From the NCBI RefSeq assembly GCF_001277175.1, contig NZ_CP012257.1, forward strand, positions 2,790,001 to 2,854,000: a DNA stretch of 64,000 nucleotides, written 5' to 3'. The notes under the pieces were generated by a model that saw nothing but the letters and a program-made list of their open reading frames with translations, had not been told where the DNA came from and searched no databases. Of the stretch, positions 20,950 to 30,738 are shown one piece after another (position 1 is the stretch's first letter; every line of letters begins with the position of its first letter). The position numbers and the translations under genes were made by a program. Source of the stretch: Cronobacter universalis NCTC 9529. GTDB lineage: Bacteria; Pseudomonadota; Gammaproteobacteria; Enterobacterales; Enterobacteriaceae.

Positions 20950-22365
20950 ATGACCGACCTGCCCCAGAACGTACGCTGGCAATTGTGGATCGTCGCATTC
21001 GGCTTTTTTATGCAGGCGCTGGATACCACTATCGTCAATACCGCCCTCCCCTCGATGGCCTCGAGCCTCGGGGAGAGCCCGCTGCGGATGCACATGGTCA
21101 TCGTCTCGTATGTGCTGACGGTGGCGGTGATGCTGCCCGCGAGCGGCTGGCTGGCGGACCGCGTCGGGGTGCGCAATATCTTCTTCACCGCCATTGTGCT
21201 GTTCACGCTCGGCTCGCTGTTTTGCGCGCAGTCGTCGACGCTCAATGAGCTGGTGGCGGCGCGCGTGTTGCAGGGCATCGGCGGCGCGATGATGGTGCCG
21301 GTCGGCAGGCTGACGGTGATGAAAATCGTCCCGCGCGATCAGTACATGGCGGCGATGACGTTTGTGACGCTCCCCGGCCAGGTGGGGCCGCTGCTCGGCC
21401 CGGCGCTCGGCGGGCTGCTGGTGGAGTACGCCTCCTGGCACTGGATCTTTTTCATCAACCTGCCGGTAGGCATTGCCGGTGCCGCCGCGACGCTCTGGCT
21501 GATGCCGAACTACACCATGCAGACGCGGCGTTTCGATTTCTCGGGCTTTCTGCTGCTCGCCTTCGGCATGGCGGCGCTGACGATTGCGCTCGACGGCTAC
21601 CGCAGCACTGGTCTTTCCCCTGCCGGGCTTGGCGCGCTGGTGGCGGGCGGCAGCGCGGCCACGCTGTTCTACCTCTTGCACGCGCGCGGCAACGAGCGGG
21701 CGCTGTTCAGCCTGCGGCTTTTCCATACCCGCACCTTTTCATTGGGGCTGTTCGGCAGCTTATGCGGGCGCATCGGCAGCGGGATGCTGCCGTTTATGAC
21801 GCCGGTCTTTTTACAGATTGGCCTCGGCTTCTCCCCTTTTCACGCCGGGCTGATGATGATGCCGATGGTGCTTGGCAGCATGGGGATCAAACGCATTGTG
21901 GTACAGGTGGTGAACCGCTTTGGCTACCGCCGTGTGCTGGTGGCCTCTACGCTTTCGCTCGCGCTTGTGACCCTGCTGTTTATGGGCGTGGCGCTGGCGG
22001 GCTGGTACTGGCTGCTGCCGGTGGTCATGCTCTTTCAGGGGATGGTGAACTCGGTGCGTTTCTCGACGATGAACACGCTGACGCTGCGCGATCTGCCCGA
22101 TGAGATGGCGAGTAGCGGCAACAGCCTGCTGTCGATGGTGATGCAGCTCTCCATGAGCCTTGGGGTCAGCATCGCGGGCCTGCTGCTTGGCGCGTTTGGC
22201 CATAATCAGCTCGCCGCCGACAGCGGCGACGCCCACGGCATCTTTTTCTGGACCTATTTGTGCATGGCGCTAATCATCGCCCTGCCAGCGCTGGTCTTCG
22301 CCCGCGTCCCTGACGATATCAGTAAAAACGCCGTCATCGCGCGGCGCAAAAGGAGTGCTTCATGA
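20950..22365 (+). CDS. mdtD: MdtD, major facilitator superfamily transporter
   Basis: The 471-residue protein is a DHA2-type MFS transporter with about 14 predicted membrane segments. It has the motif [12 protein letters not shown] between helices 2 and 3, the antiporter-type motif [21 protein letters not shown], and [13 protein letters not shown] near the N terminus. E. coli MdtD is the fourth gene of the same operon but is not needed for MdtABC-mediated drug resistance; some work suggests export of citrate or iron chelates. It starts three bases after mdtC and overlaps baeS by ATGA. Confidence 0.95.
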   Translation: MTDLPQNVRWQLWIVAFGFFMQALDTTIVNTALPSMASSLGESPLRMHMVIVSYVLTVAVMLPASGWLADRVGVRNIFFTAIVLFTLGSLFCAQSSTLNELVAARVLQGIGGAMMVPVGRLTVMKIVPRDQYMAAMTFVTLPGQVGPLLGPALGGLLVEYASWHWIFFINLPVGIAGAAATLWLMPNYTMQTRRFDFSGFLLLAFGMAALTIALDGYRSTGLSPAGLGALVAGGSAATLFYLLHARGNERALFSLRLFHTRTFSLGLFGSLCGRIGSGMLPFMTPVFLQIGLGFSPFHAGLMMMPMVLGSMGIKRIVVQVVNRFGYRRVLVASTLSLALVTLLFMGVALAGWYWLLPVVMLFQGMVNSVRFSTMNTLTLRDLPDEMASSGNSLLSMVMQLSMSLGVSIAGLLLGAFGHNQLAADSGDAHGIFFWTYLCMALIIALPALVFARVPDDISKNAVIARRKRSAS

Positions 22366-23786
22366 GGTTCTGGCGGCCCGGCATTACGGGCAAGCTGTTT
22401 TTAGCCATTTTCGCCACCTGTATTCTGCTGTTAATAACGATGCACTGGGCGGTGCGCTTTAGCTTTGAGCGCGGTTTTATCGACTATATCAAGCATGGCA
22501 ACGAACAGCGGCTGGCGCTGTTAAGCGACGCGCTGAGCGATCAGTACCAGCAGCACGGCGACTGGGGGTTCCTGCGCCATAACGATCGCGTGGTGTTCCA
22601 GATTTTGCGCTCGTTCGAGCGGGAGAACGCCCACGACGGCCCGCCGCCGCCCGACAGAGGGCCGCCGCCCCACATGCCGCCGCACGGCTGGCGCACGCAG
22701 TTCTGGGTGGTGGACGCCGAACAGAATGTGCTGGTCGGCCCGCGATCGCCGGTGCCGCAGGATGGGGCGCGGCGCGCGATCATCGCCGACGGCAAACGCG
22801 TCGGCTGGGTGATCGCCTCGCCGGTGGAGCGGCTGACGCGCAGCACCGACATTAACTTTGATAAACAGCAGCGGCGCACCAGCTGGCTTATCGTCGCGCT
22901 CTCGACGCTACTGGCGGCAGCGGCCACGTTGCTGCTCGCGCGCGGGCTGCTTGCCCCGGTAAAACGGCTGGTGGAAGGCACTCATCGTCTGGCGGCGGGC
23001 GATTTTACTACCCGCGTCGTCGCCACCGGGCAGGATGAGCTGGGCCGACTGGCGCAGGATTTCAACCAGCTCGCCAGCACGCTTGAGAAAAACCAGCAGA
23101 TGCGCCAGGCGTTTATGGCGGATATATCCCATGAGTTGCGCACGCCGCTGGCGGTGCTGCGCGGCGAGCTGGAGGCGATTCAGGACGGCGTGCGCCAGTT
23201 TACGCCGGAATCGGTCGCCTCGTTGCAGGCGGAAGTGGGCACGCTGACCAAACTGGTGGACGACCTGCACCAGCTGTCGCTCTCTGACGAAGGCGCGCTC
23301 GCCTACCAGAAAAAACCGCTGGAGATCGTGGCGTTGATTGAAGTGGCCGCGGGCGCGTTCCGCGAGCGCTTTGCCGCGCGCGGGCTGACGCTGAATCTGT
23401 CGATGCCGGAAAACGTGACGCTCTTCGGCGACCGCGACCGTCTGATGCAGCTTTTTAATAATCTGCTGGAAAACAGCCTGCGCTACACCGACGCGGGCGG
23501 CGGGCTGCTGATTCAGGGCGAGCGTCAGGCGCAGCGTTTCGTGCTGCGGTTTAGCGACAGCGCGCCGGGCGTAAGCGATGAACAGCTCGCGAAACTGTTT
23601 GAGCGCTTCTACCGCGCGGAAGGCTCTCGCAACCGCGCCAGCGGCGGCTCGGGCCTCGGCCTTGCCATCTGCGCCAATATCGTGGCGGCGCATGGCGGGA
23701 CGATTAATGCCGATCATTCACCCTCAGGCGGTGTTAGCATTACCGTATCCTTACCGCTTGATGCCGTACTTCCGGGAGACGTATGA
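22362..23786 (+). CDS. baeS: BaeS, envelope-stress sensor histidine kinase
   Basis: BaeS senses envelope damage (indole, flavonoids, zinc, tannin in E. coli) and phosphorylates BaeR. The 474-residue product has a transmembrane helix at about residues 10-32, a periplasmic sensor, and a second helix at about 170-195. A HAMP domain, a HisKA box [12 protein letters not shown] with the phospho-accepting histidine near residue 257, and an HATPase domain ([17 protein letters not shown]) follow. The sensor has a proline-rich stretch at about residues 91-108 that is longer than in E. coli (467 residues). The start overlaps mdtD, and the end overlaps baeR by ATGA. Confidence 0.97.
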   Translation: MRFWRPGITGKLFLAIFATCILLLITMHWAVRFSFERGFIDYIKHGNEQRLALLSDALSDQYQQHGDWGFLRHNDRVVFQILRSFERENAHDGPPPPDRGPPPHMPPHGWRTQFWVVDAEQNVLVGPRSPVPQDGARRAIIADGKRVGWVIASPVERLTRSTDINFDKQQRRTSWLIVALSTLLAAAATLLLARGLLAPVKRLVEGTHRLAAGDFTTRVVATGQDELGRLAQDFNQLASTLEKNQQMRQAFMADISHELRTPLAVLRGELEAIQDGVRQFTPESVASLQAEVGTLTKLVDDLHQLSLSDEGALAYQKKPLEIVALIEVAAGAFRERFAARGLTLNLSMPENVTLFGDRDRLMQLFNNLLENSLRYTDAGGGLLIQGERQAQRFVLRFSDSAPGVSDEQLAKLFERFYRAEGSRNRASGGSGLGLAICANIVAAHGGTINADHSPSGGVSITVSLPLDAVLPGDV

Positions 23787-24505
23787 CAGAGTTACCGATT
23801 AACGACAAAACCCCGCGCATTCTGGTTGTCGAGGATGAACCTAAACTCGGCGCGCTGCTGGTGGATTACCTGCGGGCGGCCAGTTACGCGCCCACGCTGA
23901 TTAACCACGGCGATCAGGTGCTGCCCTATGTGCGCCAGACGCCGCCGGATTTGATTCTGCTGGATCTGATGCTGCCCGGCACCGACGGGCTGACGCTGTG
24001 CCGGGAAATCCGCCGCTTCTCGGAAGTGCCGATTGTAATGGTGACCGCCAGAATCGAAGAGATCGACCGCCTGCTGGGTCTTGAGATCGGCGCCGATGAT
24101 TATATCTGCAAGCCATTTAGCCCGCGCGAGGTGGTGGCGCGCGTGAAAACCATTTTGCGCCGCTGCAAACCGCAGCGCGATCTGCAGGCGCAGGATGCCC
24201 AAAGCCCGCTGGTTATCGACGAAGGACGTTTCCAGGCGAGCTGGCGGCAGAAACCGCTCGACCTGACGCCAGCCGAATTTCGGCTGCTGAAGACGTTGTC
24301 CGGCGAGCCGGGCAAGGTGTTTTCGCGCGAGCAGTTGCTGAATCATCTGTATGACGACTACCGCGTGGTAACCGATCGCACGATCGACAGCCATATTAAA
24401 AACCTGCGCCGCAAGCTGGAAGCGCTGGACGACGAGCAGCCGTTTATCCGCGCCGTGTACGGCGTGGGCTACCGCTGGGAGGCGGACGCCGGCCGGGTGG
24501 TGTAG
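23783..24505 (+). CDS. baeR: BaeR, OmpR-family response regulator
   Basis: BaeR activates mdtABCD, spy, acrD and other envelope-defence genes. The 240-residue product has a receiver domain with the acidic pocket VVEDEP at residues 15-20, phospho-acceptor Asp61 in LLDLMLPG and the conserved lysine in KPFSP. A winged-helix DNA-binding domain follows from about residue 135, with [22 protein letters not shown] as the recognition region. It is the last gene of the mdtABCD-baeSR operon, translationally coupled to baeS. No clear terminator follows; a pair of REP-like palindromes lies downstream. Confidence 0.97.
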   Translation: MTELPINDKTPRILVVEDEPKLGALLVDYLRAASYAPTLINHGDQVLPYVRQTPPDLILLDLMLPGTDGLTLCREIRRFSEVPIVMVTARIEEIDRLLGLEIGADDYICKPFSPREVVARVKTILRRCKPQRDLQAQDAQSPLVIDEGRFQASWRQKPLDLTPAEFRLLKTLSGEPGKVFSREQLLNHLYDDYRVVTDRTIDSHIKNLRRKLEALDDEQPFIRAVYGVGYRWEADAGRVV

Positions 24506-24547
24506 AGATTACCGCTGGCAGGTGCGCTGCGCATGACCGGTTTTTCG

Positions 24548-24580
24548 TAGGGCGGGTAAGCGTAGCGCACCCGCCGTCAC
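24548..24580 (+). repeat. REP-like palindromic repeat, copy 1
   Basis: Arms GGCGGGT (24551-24557) and ACCCGCC (24569-24575) enclose AAGCGTAGCGC. The GTAGGGYGGGTAAGCGnAGC consensus recurs four more times in this window, always between genes. It is an interspersed extragenic palindrome of the REP type. Confidence 0.75.
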
Positions 24581-24604
24581 GCCTTACGTGTCCGGGTTTT
24601 CGCA

Positions 24605-24630
24605 GAGTGGGTAAGCGCAGCGCACCCGCC
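24605..24630 (+). repeat. REP-like palindromic repeat, copy 2
   Basis: The same core GGGTAAGCGCAGCGCACCC as copy 1, 24 bases downstream and in the same orientation, with weaker outer arms. It lies between baeR and trhP. Confidence 0.72.
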
Positions 24631-24720
24631 TCACGTCCATAAGCCCCCATAACGGTTTGCACGCTCGGGCGGCGGGCGCTACAATTCCCGCCCTTAACGT
24701 GGGGGTAAACGCGCTCCCGA

Positions 24721-24740
24721 CCGCTTCACCGCTGAAGCGG
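24721..24740 (+). other. Perfect 8-bp hairpin in the trhP leader
   Basis: Arms CCGCTTCA and TGAAGCGG pair fully around a CCGC loop, 29 bases before the trhP start codon. There is no T-run after it, so it is not a simple terminator. It may stabilise the leader or affect translation. Confidence 0.4.
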
Positions 24741-24769
24741 GTCTGACCTGTCATCAGAACGAGTTCATC

Positions 24770-26131
24770 ATGTTTAAACCAGAATTACTGTCGCCTGCGG
24801 GAACGCTGAAAAATATGCGTTACGCCTTCGCCTATGGCGCCGACGCCGTTTACGCCGGCCAGCCGCGCTACTCGCTACGCGTGCGCAACAACGAATTCAA
24901 CCACGAGAATTTGCAGCTCGGCATTAATGAAGCCCATGCGCTGGGCAAAAAATTCTACGTCGTGGTTAACATCGCGCCGCACAACGCCAAGCTGAAAACC
25001 TTCATTCGCGATCTCAAACCTGTTGTGGATATGGGGCCGGATGCGCTGATTATGTCCGATCCGGGGCTTATCATGCTGGTGCGCGAGCACTTCCCGCAGA
25101 TGGATATCCACCTTTCGGTGCAGGCCAACGCGGTGAACTGGGCGACGGTAAAATTCTGGCAGCAGATGGGGCTGACGCGCGTCATTCTCTCCCGCGAACT
25201 GTCGCTGGAAGAGATTGCGGAAATCCGCGAGCAGGTGCCGGAAATGGAGCTTGAGATCTTCGTTCACGGCGCGCTCTGCATGGCCTACTCCGGCCGCTGC
25301 CTGCTTTCCGGCTACATCAATAAACGCGATCCGAACCAGGGCACCTGCACCAACGCCTGCCGCTGGGAATATAACGTTCAGGAAGGCAAAGAGGACAGCA
25401 TCGGCAATATCGTGCATATCCACGAGCCGATCCCGGTGCAGAATGTCGAGCCGACGCTCGGCATCGGCGCGCCGACCGACAAAGTCTTTATGATTGAAGA
25501 GGCGCAGCGCCCCGGCGAATACATGACCGCGTTTGAAGATGAACACGGCACCTACATCATGAACTCCAAAGATCTGCGCGCCATTCAGCACGTCGAGCGC
25601 CTCACGAAGATGGGCGTTCATTCGCTGAAAATCGAAGGCCGCACCAAATCGTTTTACTATTGCGCCCGTACCGCCCAGGTCTATCGCCGCGCGATTGACG
25701 ACGCCGCCGCCGGCAAGCCGTTCGACCCGAGCCTGCTGGAGACGCTCGAAGGGCTGGCGCACCGCGGTTATACCGAAGGTTTTCTGCGCCGTCACACCCA
25801 CGATGACTATCAGAACTATGACTATGGCTACTCGGTATCGGACCGCCAGCAGTTTGTCGGCGAGTTTACCGGCGAGCGCCACGGCGCGCTGGCCGCGGTG
25901 GCGGTGAAAAACAAATTTTCCATCGGCGACAGCCTGGAGCTGATGACCCCGCAGGGCAACGTCAGCTTTACGCTTGAGCATATGGAAAACGCGAAAGGTG
26001 AGAAAATGGACGTGGCGCCGGGAGACGGATATACCATCTGGATGCCGGTTCCTGAGGATTTAGCACTGGAATATGCGCTGTTAATGCGTAATTTCTCTGG
26101 CCAGACCACCAGAAATCCACACGGTAAATAA
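24770..26131 (+). CDS. trhP: TrhP (YegQ), U32-family tRNA uridine-34 hydroxylation protein
   Basis: TrhP acts with iron-sulfur clusters and prephenate to hydroxylate U34 in tRNAs, the first step to 5-carboxymethoxyuridine; TrhO is the oxygen-dependent alternative. The 453-residue product equals E. coli YegQ in length and has the U32 family signature around EIFVHGALCMAYSGRC. A cysteine cluster (CMAYSGRC, then GTCTNACRW) lies at about residues 169-200. The family was first annotated as a peptidase, but that activity is not supported for YegQ. It is monocistronic, and the CyaR small RNA gene lies directly downstream. Confidence 0.95.
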   Translation: MFKPELLSPAGTLKNMRYAFAYGADAVYAGQPRYSLRVRNNEFNHENLQLGINEAHALGKKFYVVVNIAPHNAKLKTFIRDLKPVVDMGPDALIMSDPGLIMLVREHFPQMDIHLSVQANAVNWATVKFWQQMGLTRVILSRELSLEEIAEIREQVPEMELEIFVHGALCMAYSGRCLLSGYINKRDPNQGTCTNACRWEYNVQEGKEDSIGNIVHIHEPIPVQNVEPTLGIGAPTDKVFMIEEAQRPGEYMTAFEDEHGTYIMNSKDLRAIQHVERLTKMGVHSLKIEGRTKSFYYCARTAQVYRRAIDDAAAGKPFDPSLLETLEGLAHRGYTEGFLRRHTHDDYQNYDYGYSVSDRQQFVGEFTGERHGALAAVAVKNKFSIGDSLELMTPQGNVSFTLEHMENAKGEKMDVAPGDGYTIWMPVPEDLALEYALLMRNFSGQTTRNPHGK

Positions 26132-26165
26132 TTTATAAGGGTTATTCTTAACGCGCGAATGTTTC

Positions 26166-26181
26166 TTCGAATGGGATCACA
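26166..26181 (+). promoter_or_regulatory. CRP-type site of the cyaR promoter
   Basis: TTCGA-N6-TCACA matches the CRP consensus TGTGA-N6-TCACA with a perfect right half. Its centre is about 42 bases upstream of the inferred cyaR start, a class II position, and a TATTAT -10 hexamer is at 26203-26208. In E. coli, cyaR is activated by cAMP-CRP. Confidence 0.65.
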
Positions 26182-26215
26182 AACCGTTATCTTTAAAGCG
26201 GTTATTATCCCCGGC

Positions 26216-26303
26216 GCTGAAAAACATAATCCATAAATGCCCGTTGTACCAGGAACCACCTCCTTCAGCCTGCGTAATCTCCCTTACGCAGGCTTATTTT
26301 TTT
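26216..26303 (+). ncRNA. cyaR: CyaR small RNA
   Basis: The stretch begins GCTGAAAAACATAA, contains GTACCAGGAACCACCTCCTT and ends with a hairpin (AGCCTGCGTAA ... TTACGCAGGCT) and seven T, which is the CyaR (RyeE) sequence of E. coli with a few changes. CyaR is an Hfq-dependent RNA, made under cAMP-CRP control, that represses ompX, luxS, nadE and yqaE in E. coli using the ACCACCTCC region. Its place between yegQ and the next gene is the same as in E. coli. The loop region between positions 20 and 30 is the most changed part. Confidence 0.93.
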
Positions 26304-26381
26304 GTCCTTTCAGCCAGTTCTTAAGCGACTCGCCAGACTCTGCGATAAACTCTGTGAATCGGTATTCACTGGAGTGCATTC

Positions 26382-27281
26382 ATGTCCCTTTCCCCTGCTT
26401 CGTTTCTGATTTTAAATGGTAAAAGCGCTGACAATGAGATTCTGCGCGGCAGCGTCAAGCTGCTGCGCGATCAGGGCCACCCGATAGAGGTGCGTGTGAC
26501 CTGGGAAAAGGGCGATGCGGCGCGCTATGTCAGTGAGGCGGCGGATCGGGGCGCGGAAACGGTGATCGCCGCAGGCGGCGACGGCACCATTAATGAAGTG
26601 GCGGCGGCGCTGGCGGGTGTCACGCAGGAAAAACGTCCGGCGCTCGGCCTGCTGCCGCTCGGCACCGCGAACGATTTCGCGACCAGCGCGGCCGTGCCGG
26701 ACGATATTGAACTGGCGCTGAAACTGGCCATTGAAGGCCGCGCCGTGCCGATTGATATCGCGCACGTCAATGATAAAACCTGGTTTATCAATATGGCGAC
26801 CGGCGGTTTCGGTACGCGTATCACCACCGAAACGCCGGAACGATTAAAAGCGGCGCTCGGCGGCGTCTCCTATCTGATCCACGGTCTGATGCGGATGGAC
26901 GCCCTGAAAGCGGATCGCTGCGAAATTCGCGGCGAGAATTTTCACTGGCAGGGCGACGCGCTGGTAATCGGCATCGGCAACGGGCGTCAGGCGGGCGGCG
27001 GTCAGGAGCTGTGCCCGGCGGCGCTGATTAACGACGGGCTGCTGCATTTGCGGATTTTTACCGGCGAAGAGTTATTACCTGCGCTGTTTACCACGCTGAC
27101 GCAGCCGGAAGAGAGCCCGAATATTATCGATGGCGCGTCGGCCTGGTTTGAGATAACCGCGCCGCATGAGATTACCTTTAACCTCGACGGCGAGCCGCTG
27201 AGCGGACAGCATTTCCGTATCGTGGTTGAGCCCGGCGCGCTGCATTGCCGCCTGCCGCCGGATTGTCCGCTGCTTAAATAA
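26382..27281 (+). CDS. yegS: YegS, diacylglycerol-kinase-family lipid kinase
   Basis: The 299-residue protein is the same length as E. coli YegS, which phosphorylates phosphatidylglycerol in vitro. It has the DAGK catalytic glycine-rich loop [11 protein letters not shown] at about residues 62-72 and the [11 protein letters not shown] motif that follows. A C-terminal beta-sandwich ends with the LDGEPL segment typical of the family. The ATG is preceded by GGAG at eight bases, and a small hairpin (26354-26369) abuts that site. The physiological lipid substrate is not settled. Confidence 0.95.
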   Translation: MSLSPASFLILNGKSADNEILRGSVKLLRDQGHPIEVRVTWEKGDAARYVSEAADRGAETVIAAGGDGTINEVAAALAGVTQEKRPALGLLPLGTANDFATSAAVPDDIELALKLAIEGRAVPIDIAHVNDKTWFINMATGGFGTRITTETPERLKAALGGVSYLIHGLMRMDALKADRCEIRGENFHWQGDALVIGIGNGRQAGGGQELCPAALINDGLLHLRIFTGEELLPALFTTLTQPEESPNIIDGASAWFEITAPHEITFNLDGEPLSGQHFRIVVEPGALHCRLPPDCPLLK

Positions 27282-27311
27282 ATGGATGTATGGCATCGCG
27301 GTTTGCGAGAC

Positions 27312-27340
27312 GGCGGGTGCGCTGCGCTTACCCGCCCTAC
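27312..27340 (-). repeat. REP-like palindromic repeat, copy 3 (inverted)
   Basis: Same element as copies 1 and 2 but in the opposite orientation: the minus strand reads GTAGGGCGGGTAAGCGCAGC and ends in CACCCGCC. It opens a three-copy cluster after yegS. Confidence 0.75.
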
Positions 27341-27366
27341 CAGAGATGCAAAGATATGAAACGTTC

Positions 27367-27399
27367 CAGGGTGGGTAAGCGCAGCGCATCCACCGTTGC
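27367..27399 (+). repeat. REP-like palindromic repeat, copy 4
   Basis: Core GGGTGGGTAAGCGCAGCGCA with outer arms, slightly degraded on the right (CATCCACC). It faces copy 3, giving a BIME-like head-to-head arrangement. Confidence 0.72.
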
Positions 27400-27420
27400 A
27401 TAACCCCGTGCCTGCGAACC

Positions 27421-27454
27421 GTAGGGTGGGTAAGCGCAGCGCACCCACCGTTTA
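27421..27454 (+). repeat. REP-like palindromic repeat, copy 5
   Basis: GTAGGGTGGGTAAGCGCAGC continuing to CACCCACC; arms GGTGGGT and ACCCACC pair fully. It lies 22 bases after copy 4 in the same orientation, just before the fbaB terminator. Confidence 0.75.
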
Positions 27455-27464
27455 CCCCGCCTAC

Positions 27465-27491
27465 AAAAAACGCGCCCGCAGGCGCGTTTTT
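27465..27491. terminator. Bidirectional terminator between yegS and fbaB
   Basis: Stem CGCGCC/GGCGCG around CGCA, flanked by six A on the left and five T on the right. It serves the convergent genes yegS (plus) and fbaB (minus). Confidence 0.87.
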
Positions 27492-27512
27492 AATGCGTAA
27501 CCACAACCGCCG

Positions 27513-28568
27513 TCAGGCAATTGTCACGCGCTTGTCCAGGTATACGTCCTGCACCGCGTTAATCAGCTTCACGCCGTCGGCCATGGTTTTCTTAAACGCC
27601 TTGCGTCCCAGAATCAGCCCCATACCGCCTGCGCGCTTGTTAATCACCGCCGTGCGCACCGCATCGGTGAGATCCGCCTCGCCGCCGGACGCGCCGCCGG
27701 AGTTAATCAGCCCCGCGCGGCCCATATAGCAGTTGGCGAGCTGATAGCGCACCAGATCGATCGGGTTATCGCTCGTCAGCGTGCTGTACACGCGCTCGTC
27801 GGTATAGCCGAATTTCAGCGCGGTATAGCCGCCGTTATTCTCGGCCATCTTCTGCTTCACGATATCCGCGCCAATGGTGGCGGCCAGATGGTTAGCCTGG
27901 CCGGTCAAATCGGCGCTGGAGTGGTAATCCACGCCATCTTTTTTGAAATTACTGTTACGCAGATACGCCCACAGCACCGTCACCATGCCAAGCTCGTGCG
28001 CGCGCTCAAACGCGGCGGAGATCTCCTCAATCTGGCGGCGCGACTCTTCAGAGCCGAAATAGATAGTCGCCCCAACCGCCACCGCGCCCATATTGAACGC
28101 CTGCTCGACGCTCGCATACAGCGTCTGGTCATATTGCGTGGGGTAGCTGAGCGTTTCGTTGTGGTTGAGTTTCACCAGGAACGGAATGCGGTGCGCGTAG
28201 CGGCGCGAAACCGACGCCAGCACGCCATAGGTCGAGGCCACGCAGTTACAGCCCGCCTCAATCGCCAGCTCGACGATATTTTTCGGGTCGAAATACATTG
28301 GATTGGCGGCGAAGGACGCGCCCGCCGAATGCTCGACGCCCTGGTCTACCGGCAGAATAGACAGGTAGCCGGTGCCGGCGAGGCGTCCGGTGTTGTAGAG
28401 GGTCTGCATATTTCGCAGCACCGCGGGCGGACGGTTGTTATCAATCATCACGCGATCGACATAATCCGGCCCTGGCAGATAGAGCTGGTCGGAGGAAATG
28501 GTCGTACAGCGGTGCTGTAACAGGCTATCGGCATCGTTGCCGAGCAACTGCGCAATATCAGTCATCAT
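27513..28568 (-). CDS. fbaB: Class I (DhnA-type) fructose-bisphosphate aldolase
   Basis: FbaB interconverts fructose 1,6-bisphosphate with glyceraldehyde 3-phosphate and dihydroxyacetone phosphate by a Schiff-base mechanism; in E. coli it is the gluconeogenic isozyme. The product is 351 residues with two methionines at the start (E. coli 350). It is nearly identical to the E. coli protein in blocks such as [20 protein letters not shown]. The [15 protein letters not shown] segment holds the likely Schiff-base lysine. It is monocistronic, ending at the shared terminator. Confidence 0.96.
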   Translation of the reverse strand: MMTDIAQLLGNDADSLLQHRCTTISSDQLYLPGPDYVDRVMIDNNRPPAVLRNMQTLYNTGRLAGTGYLSILPVDQGVEHSAGASFAANPMYFDPKNIVELAIEAGCNCVASTYGVLASVSRRYAHRIPFLVKLNHNETLSYPTQYDQTLYASVEQAFNMGAVAVGATIYFGSEESRRQIEEISAAFERAHELGMVTVLWAYLRNSNFKKDGVDYHSSADLTGQANHLAATIGADIVKQKMAENNGGYTALKFGYTDERVYSTLTSDNPIDLVRYQLANCYMGRAGLINSGGASGGEADLTDAVRTAVINKRAGGMGLILGRKAFKKTMADGVKLINAVQDVYLDKRVTIA

Positions 28569-28584
28569 ACGCTCCCGTTATGGT

Positions 28585-28604
28585 CGGCAGGCGGAGGCCT
28601 GCCG
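28585..28604. repeat. 8-bp hairpin in the fbaB leader
   Basis: Arms CGGCAGGC and GCCTGCCG pair fully around GGAG, about 17 bases upstream of the fbaB start. The GCCGGACG that follows resembles the edge of classical REP elements. No T-run on either strand. Confidence 0.4.
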
Positions 28605-28712
28605 GACGATAAAATTCCTTACCCATGCCTTAGCCGGGCCCTCTTAGCCTGGACTTGATTAGCACAGATTGCCAGACCTGAGCGCATTTTCAGCTTATTC
28701 TGCTGGCACGGT

Positions 28713-29513
28713 TCACCACCATGCATGAAAATGATGGACTGGCCCGATCCCCTCACCCACTTCCAGACTGTCCGCCTGTTGCAGCGCTTTGGTCAGCCAC
28801 GCTTTCGCCGCCGTCACCGTCTCAACCCAGTCAGCATACTGCGGACGCAGCGCCGCAAGCGCGCTGGAGAGGGTGCAGCCGGTGCCGTGGGTATTTTTCG
28901 TCGCCACACGCGGCGCGGTAAAGCGCGTCGACCCGGCGCGGGTAAAGAGCCAGTCCGGGCTTTCGGCGTCGTCCAGATGCCCGCCTTTCATCAGCACCGC
29001 GCCGCAGCCGAGCGCCAGCAGCGCCTCGCCCTGCTGGCGCATCTCCGCTTCGCTGCGGGCGTGCGTGGTTTCCAGCAGCGCCGCCGCCTCCGGCAAATTC
29101 GGCGTAATGATCGCCACCTGCGGCAATAACCGTTCGCGCAGCGTGCGCACGGCCGACGGACTCAGCAGCGGATCGCCGCTTTTCGCGAGCATGACCGTAT
29201 CCAGCACGATATTGCGCACCCGGTAACGCAAGAGCCGCTCCGCTACGGCCTCAACGATATCCGTTTCCGCCAGCATGCCGATTTTCGTCGTGTCGATACG
29301 CACATCGCTTAAGACCGAATCAAGCTGGGCGGCGACGAACGACGGCTCGATGCGGTAGACCGACTGCACGCCGCGGGTGTTCTGCGCCACCAGCGCCGTG
29401 ATCACTGACGTGCCGTAGGCGCCGAGCGCCGAGAAGGTTTTGAGATCGGCCTGAATGCCCGCGCCGCCGCTCGGATCGGTGCCGGCGATGGTGAGCGCGT
29501 TAATGCGTTTCAT
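28713..29513 (-). CDS. thiD: Hydroxymethylpyrimidine/phosphomethylpyrimidine kinase
   Basis: ThiD phosphorylates HMP and HMP-phosphate to HMP diphosphate for thiamine synthesis. The 266-residue product, starting [19 protein letters not shown], has the ribokinase-like fold. It shows the [17 protein letters not shown] substrate site and the [17 protein letters not shown] anion hole near the C terminus. I chose ATG 29513 over the upstream start at 29579 because it aligns with E. coli ThiD; the longer frame runs inside thiM. It overlaps thiM by 14 bases, so the two are translationally coupled under the TPP riboswitch. Confidence 0.96.
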   Translation of the reverse strand: MKRINALTIAGTDPSGGAGIQADLKTFSALGAYGTSVITALVAQNTRGVQSVYRIEPSFVAAQLDSVLSDVRIDTTKIGMLAETDIVEAVAERLLRYRVRNIVLDTVMLAKSGDPLLSPSAVRTLRERLLPQVAIITPNLPEAAALLETTHARSEAEMRQQGEALLALGCGAVLMKGGHLDDAESPDWLFTRAGSTRFTAPRVATKNTHGTGCTLSSALAALRPQYADWVETVTAAKAWLTKALQQADSLEVGEGIGPVHHFHAWW

Positions 29514-30297
29514 GAACACCTCCGAAGGCCTGCGCATGCAGATTATCCAGCAATGCGCTGGCGAAACTGCCGGGGCCACGGGAGACGGCCAGCGCCTGTT
29601 CGCCCGCCCGCTTCATGAGCCAGCAGGCCGTCGCGACATTTTCCAGCCGATCGCCCGGCAACGCGCAGCAGGCGGCGACAACCGCCGAGAGCGCGCAGCC
29701 GGTGCCCACCACACGGGTGAGCATCGCGGTGCCGCCCTCAACCGCGACCGTGCGTTCGCCATCGGTGATGTAATCAACCTCGCCGGTGACCGCGACGACT
29801 GCGCCGCTACGACGCGCCAGTAAGCAGGCCGCCTTGCGCGCCTGATGCGCGCTTTCAGTGGCGTCAACGCCGCGCCCGCCGCCGCTCTCGCCTGCCAGCG
29901 CGCGAATTTCCGAGGCGTTGCCGCGGATGGCGGCGGGACGACGCGCCAGGATCTCCCGCGCAAATTCCGTGCGCAGCGTGAGCGCGCCGACGGCGACCGG
30001 GTCGAGCGTCCACGGCTTGCCCGCCGCGCTGGCGCTGTCGATGGCTGCCCGCATCGCCTGCTGCTGCGGGCGCGTCAGCGTACCGAGGTTTATGAGTAAG
30101 GCATCGGCGATGGCCGCGAACTGCGCGGCCTCTTCGGCATCCACCACCATCGCGGGCGAGGCGCCAAGCGCGAGCAGGACATTGGCAGTGAAATTTTGCA
30201 CCACATCGTTGGTGATGCAGTGCACCAGCGGGGCATGACGACGAAGTTGGGTGACAACAGGCGCGGCGTGCGAGCCGCAAAGCAGGTCAGAAGACAT
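29500..30297 (-). CDS. thiM: Hydroxyethylthiazole kinase
   Basis: ThiM phosphorylates the thiazole alcohol salvaged for thiamine synthesis. The 265-residue product (E. coli 262) has the family blocks [34 protein letters not shown] and the C-terminal anion-hole segment [18 protein letters not shown] with the catalytic cysteine. It is first in the thiM-thiD operon, 47 bases downstream of the TPP aptamer, and overlaps thiD. In E. coli the same riboswitch controls thiM translation. Confidence 0.96.
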   Translation of the reverse strand: MSSDLLCGSHAAPVVTQLRRHAPLVHCITNDVVQNFTANVLLALGASPAMVVDAEEAAQFAAIADALLINLGTLTRPQQQAMRAAIDSASAAGKPWTLDPVAVGALTLRTEFAREILARRPAAIRGNASEIRALAGESGGGRGVDATESAHQARKAACLLARRSGAVVAVTGEVDYITDGERTVAVEGGTAMLTRVVGTGCALSAVVAACCALPGDRLENVATACWLMKRAGEQALAVSRGPGSFASALLDNLHAQAFGGVHETH

Positions 30298-30344
30298 GGT
30301 TTTCTCCCGCCAGGCGCGAAGACGGGATACCGGACAGGCATCTG

Positions 30345-30421
30345 ACTTCCCTACGCTGGCATTATCCAGATCAGGTAATACGGGTATTTCTCAGCCTTCA
30401 ACGAAGAAGGGCACCCCGAGT
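30345..30421 (-). promoter_or_regulatory. TPP riboswitch (THI element) of thiMD
   Basis: On the minus strand it opens with ACTCGGGGTGCCC, contains the highly conserved GGCTGAGAAATACCCGT and CCTGATCTGGATAATGCCAG segments, and closes with CGTAGGGAAGT. These are the conserved parts of the TPP aptamer and nearly match the E. coli thiM leader. Thiamine diphosphate binding is expected to switch off thiM expression. Confidence 0.96.
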
Positions 30422-30738
30422 CATTTACTACAAAATCAAAAACTTGCGATTAACTTTACGTTAATCTCTGTGGTGGATCATGCCAGCGGGAAGCCAAAGA
30501 CTCAACCCTAAAAAATAGGCTGATTCTCAGCTTGAGGATCATATAAAAGCTTTAAGTATGATAAATACAGACTGCCCGGCTTTATTTGCTGGTGATTTCA
30601 TTGTCCCTGATGAATTGATGCGGTGCTGGAGCGTAAGTGACGTAGTAAGAGGCATTACCATGGGTTTCAGGATTATCAAAGAAATAAGCATCAGAGAATC
30701 ATAAAAAATTACTCCTGCCCTTACGGCTTAGACGCCTG
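30422..30738. other. AT-rich gap between thiM leader and the accessory patch
   Basis: This 317-base stretch has lower GC than the flanking housekeeping genes and no convincing gene. It must carry the thiM promoter at its left end and the end of the leftward hcp/effector/immunity transcript at its right end. I found no strong terminator, insertion sequence end or attachment repeat here. Confidence 0.5.

Noticed and set aside
24548..24630. CRISPR-like array
   Set aside because: Only two palindromic copies with variable edges, no regular spacers and no cas genes; the same element recurs elsewhere, so it is a REP-type repeat.
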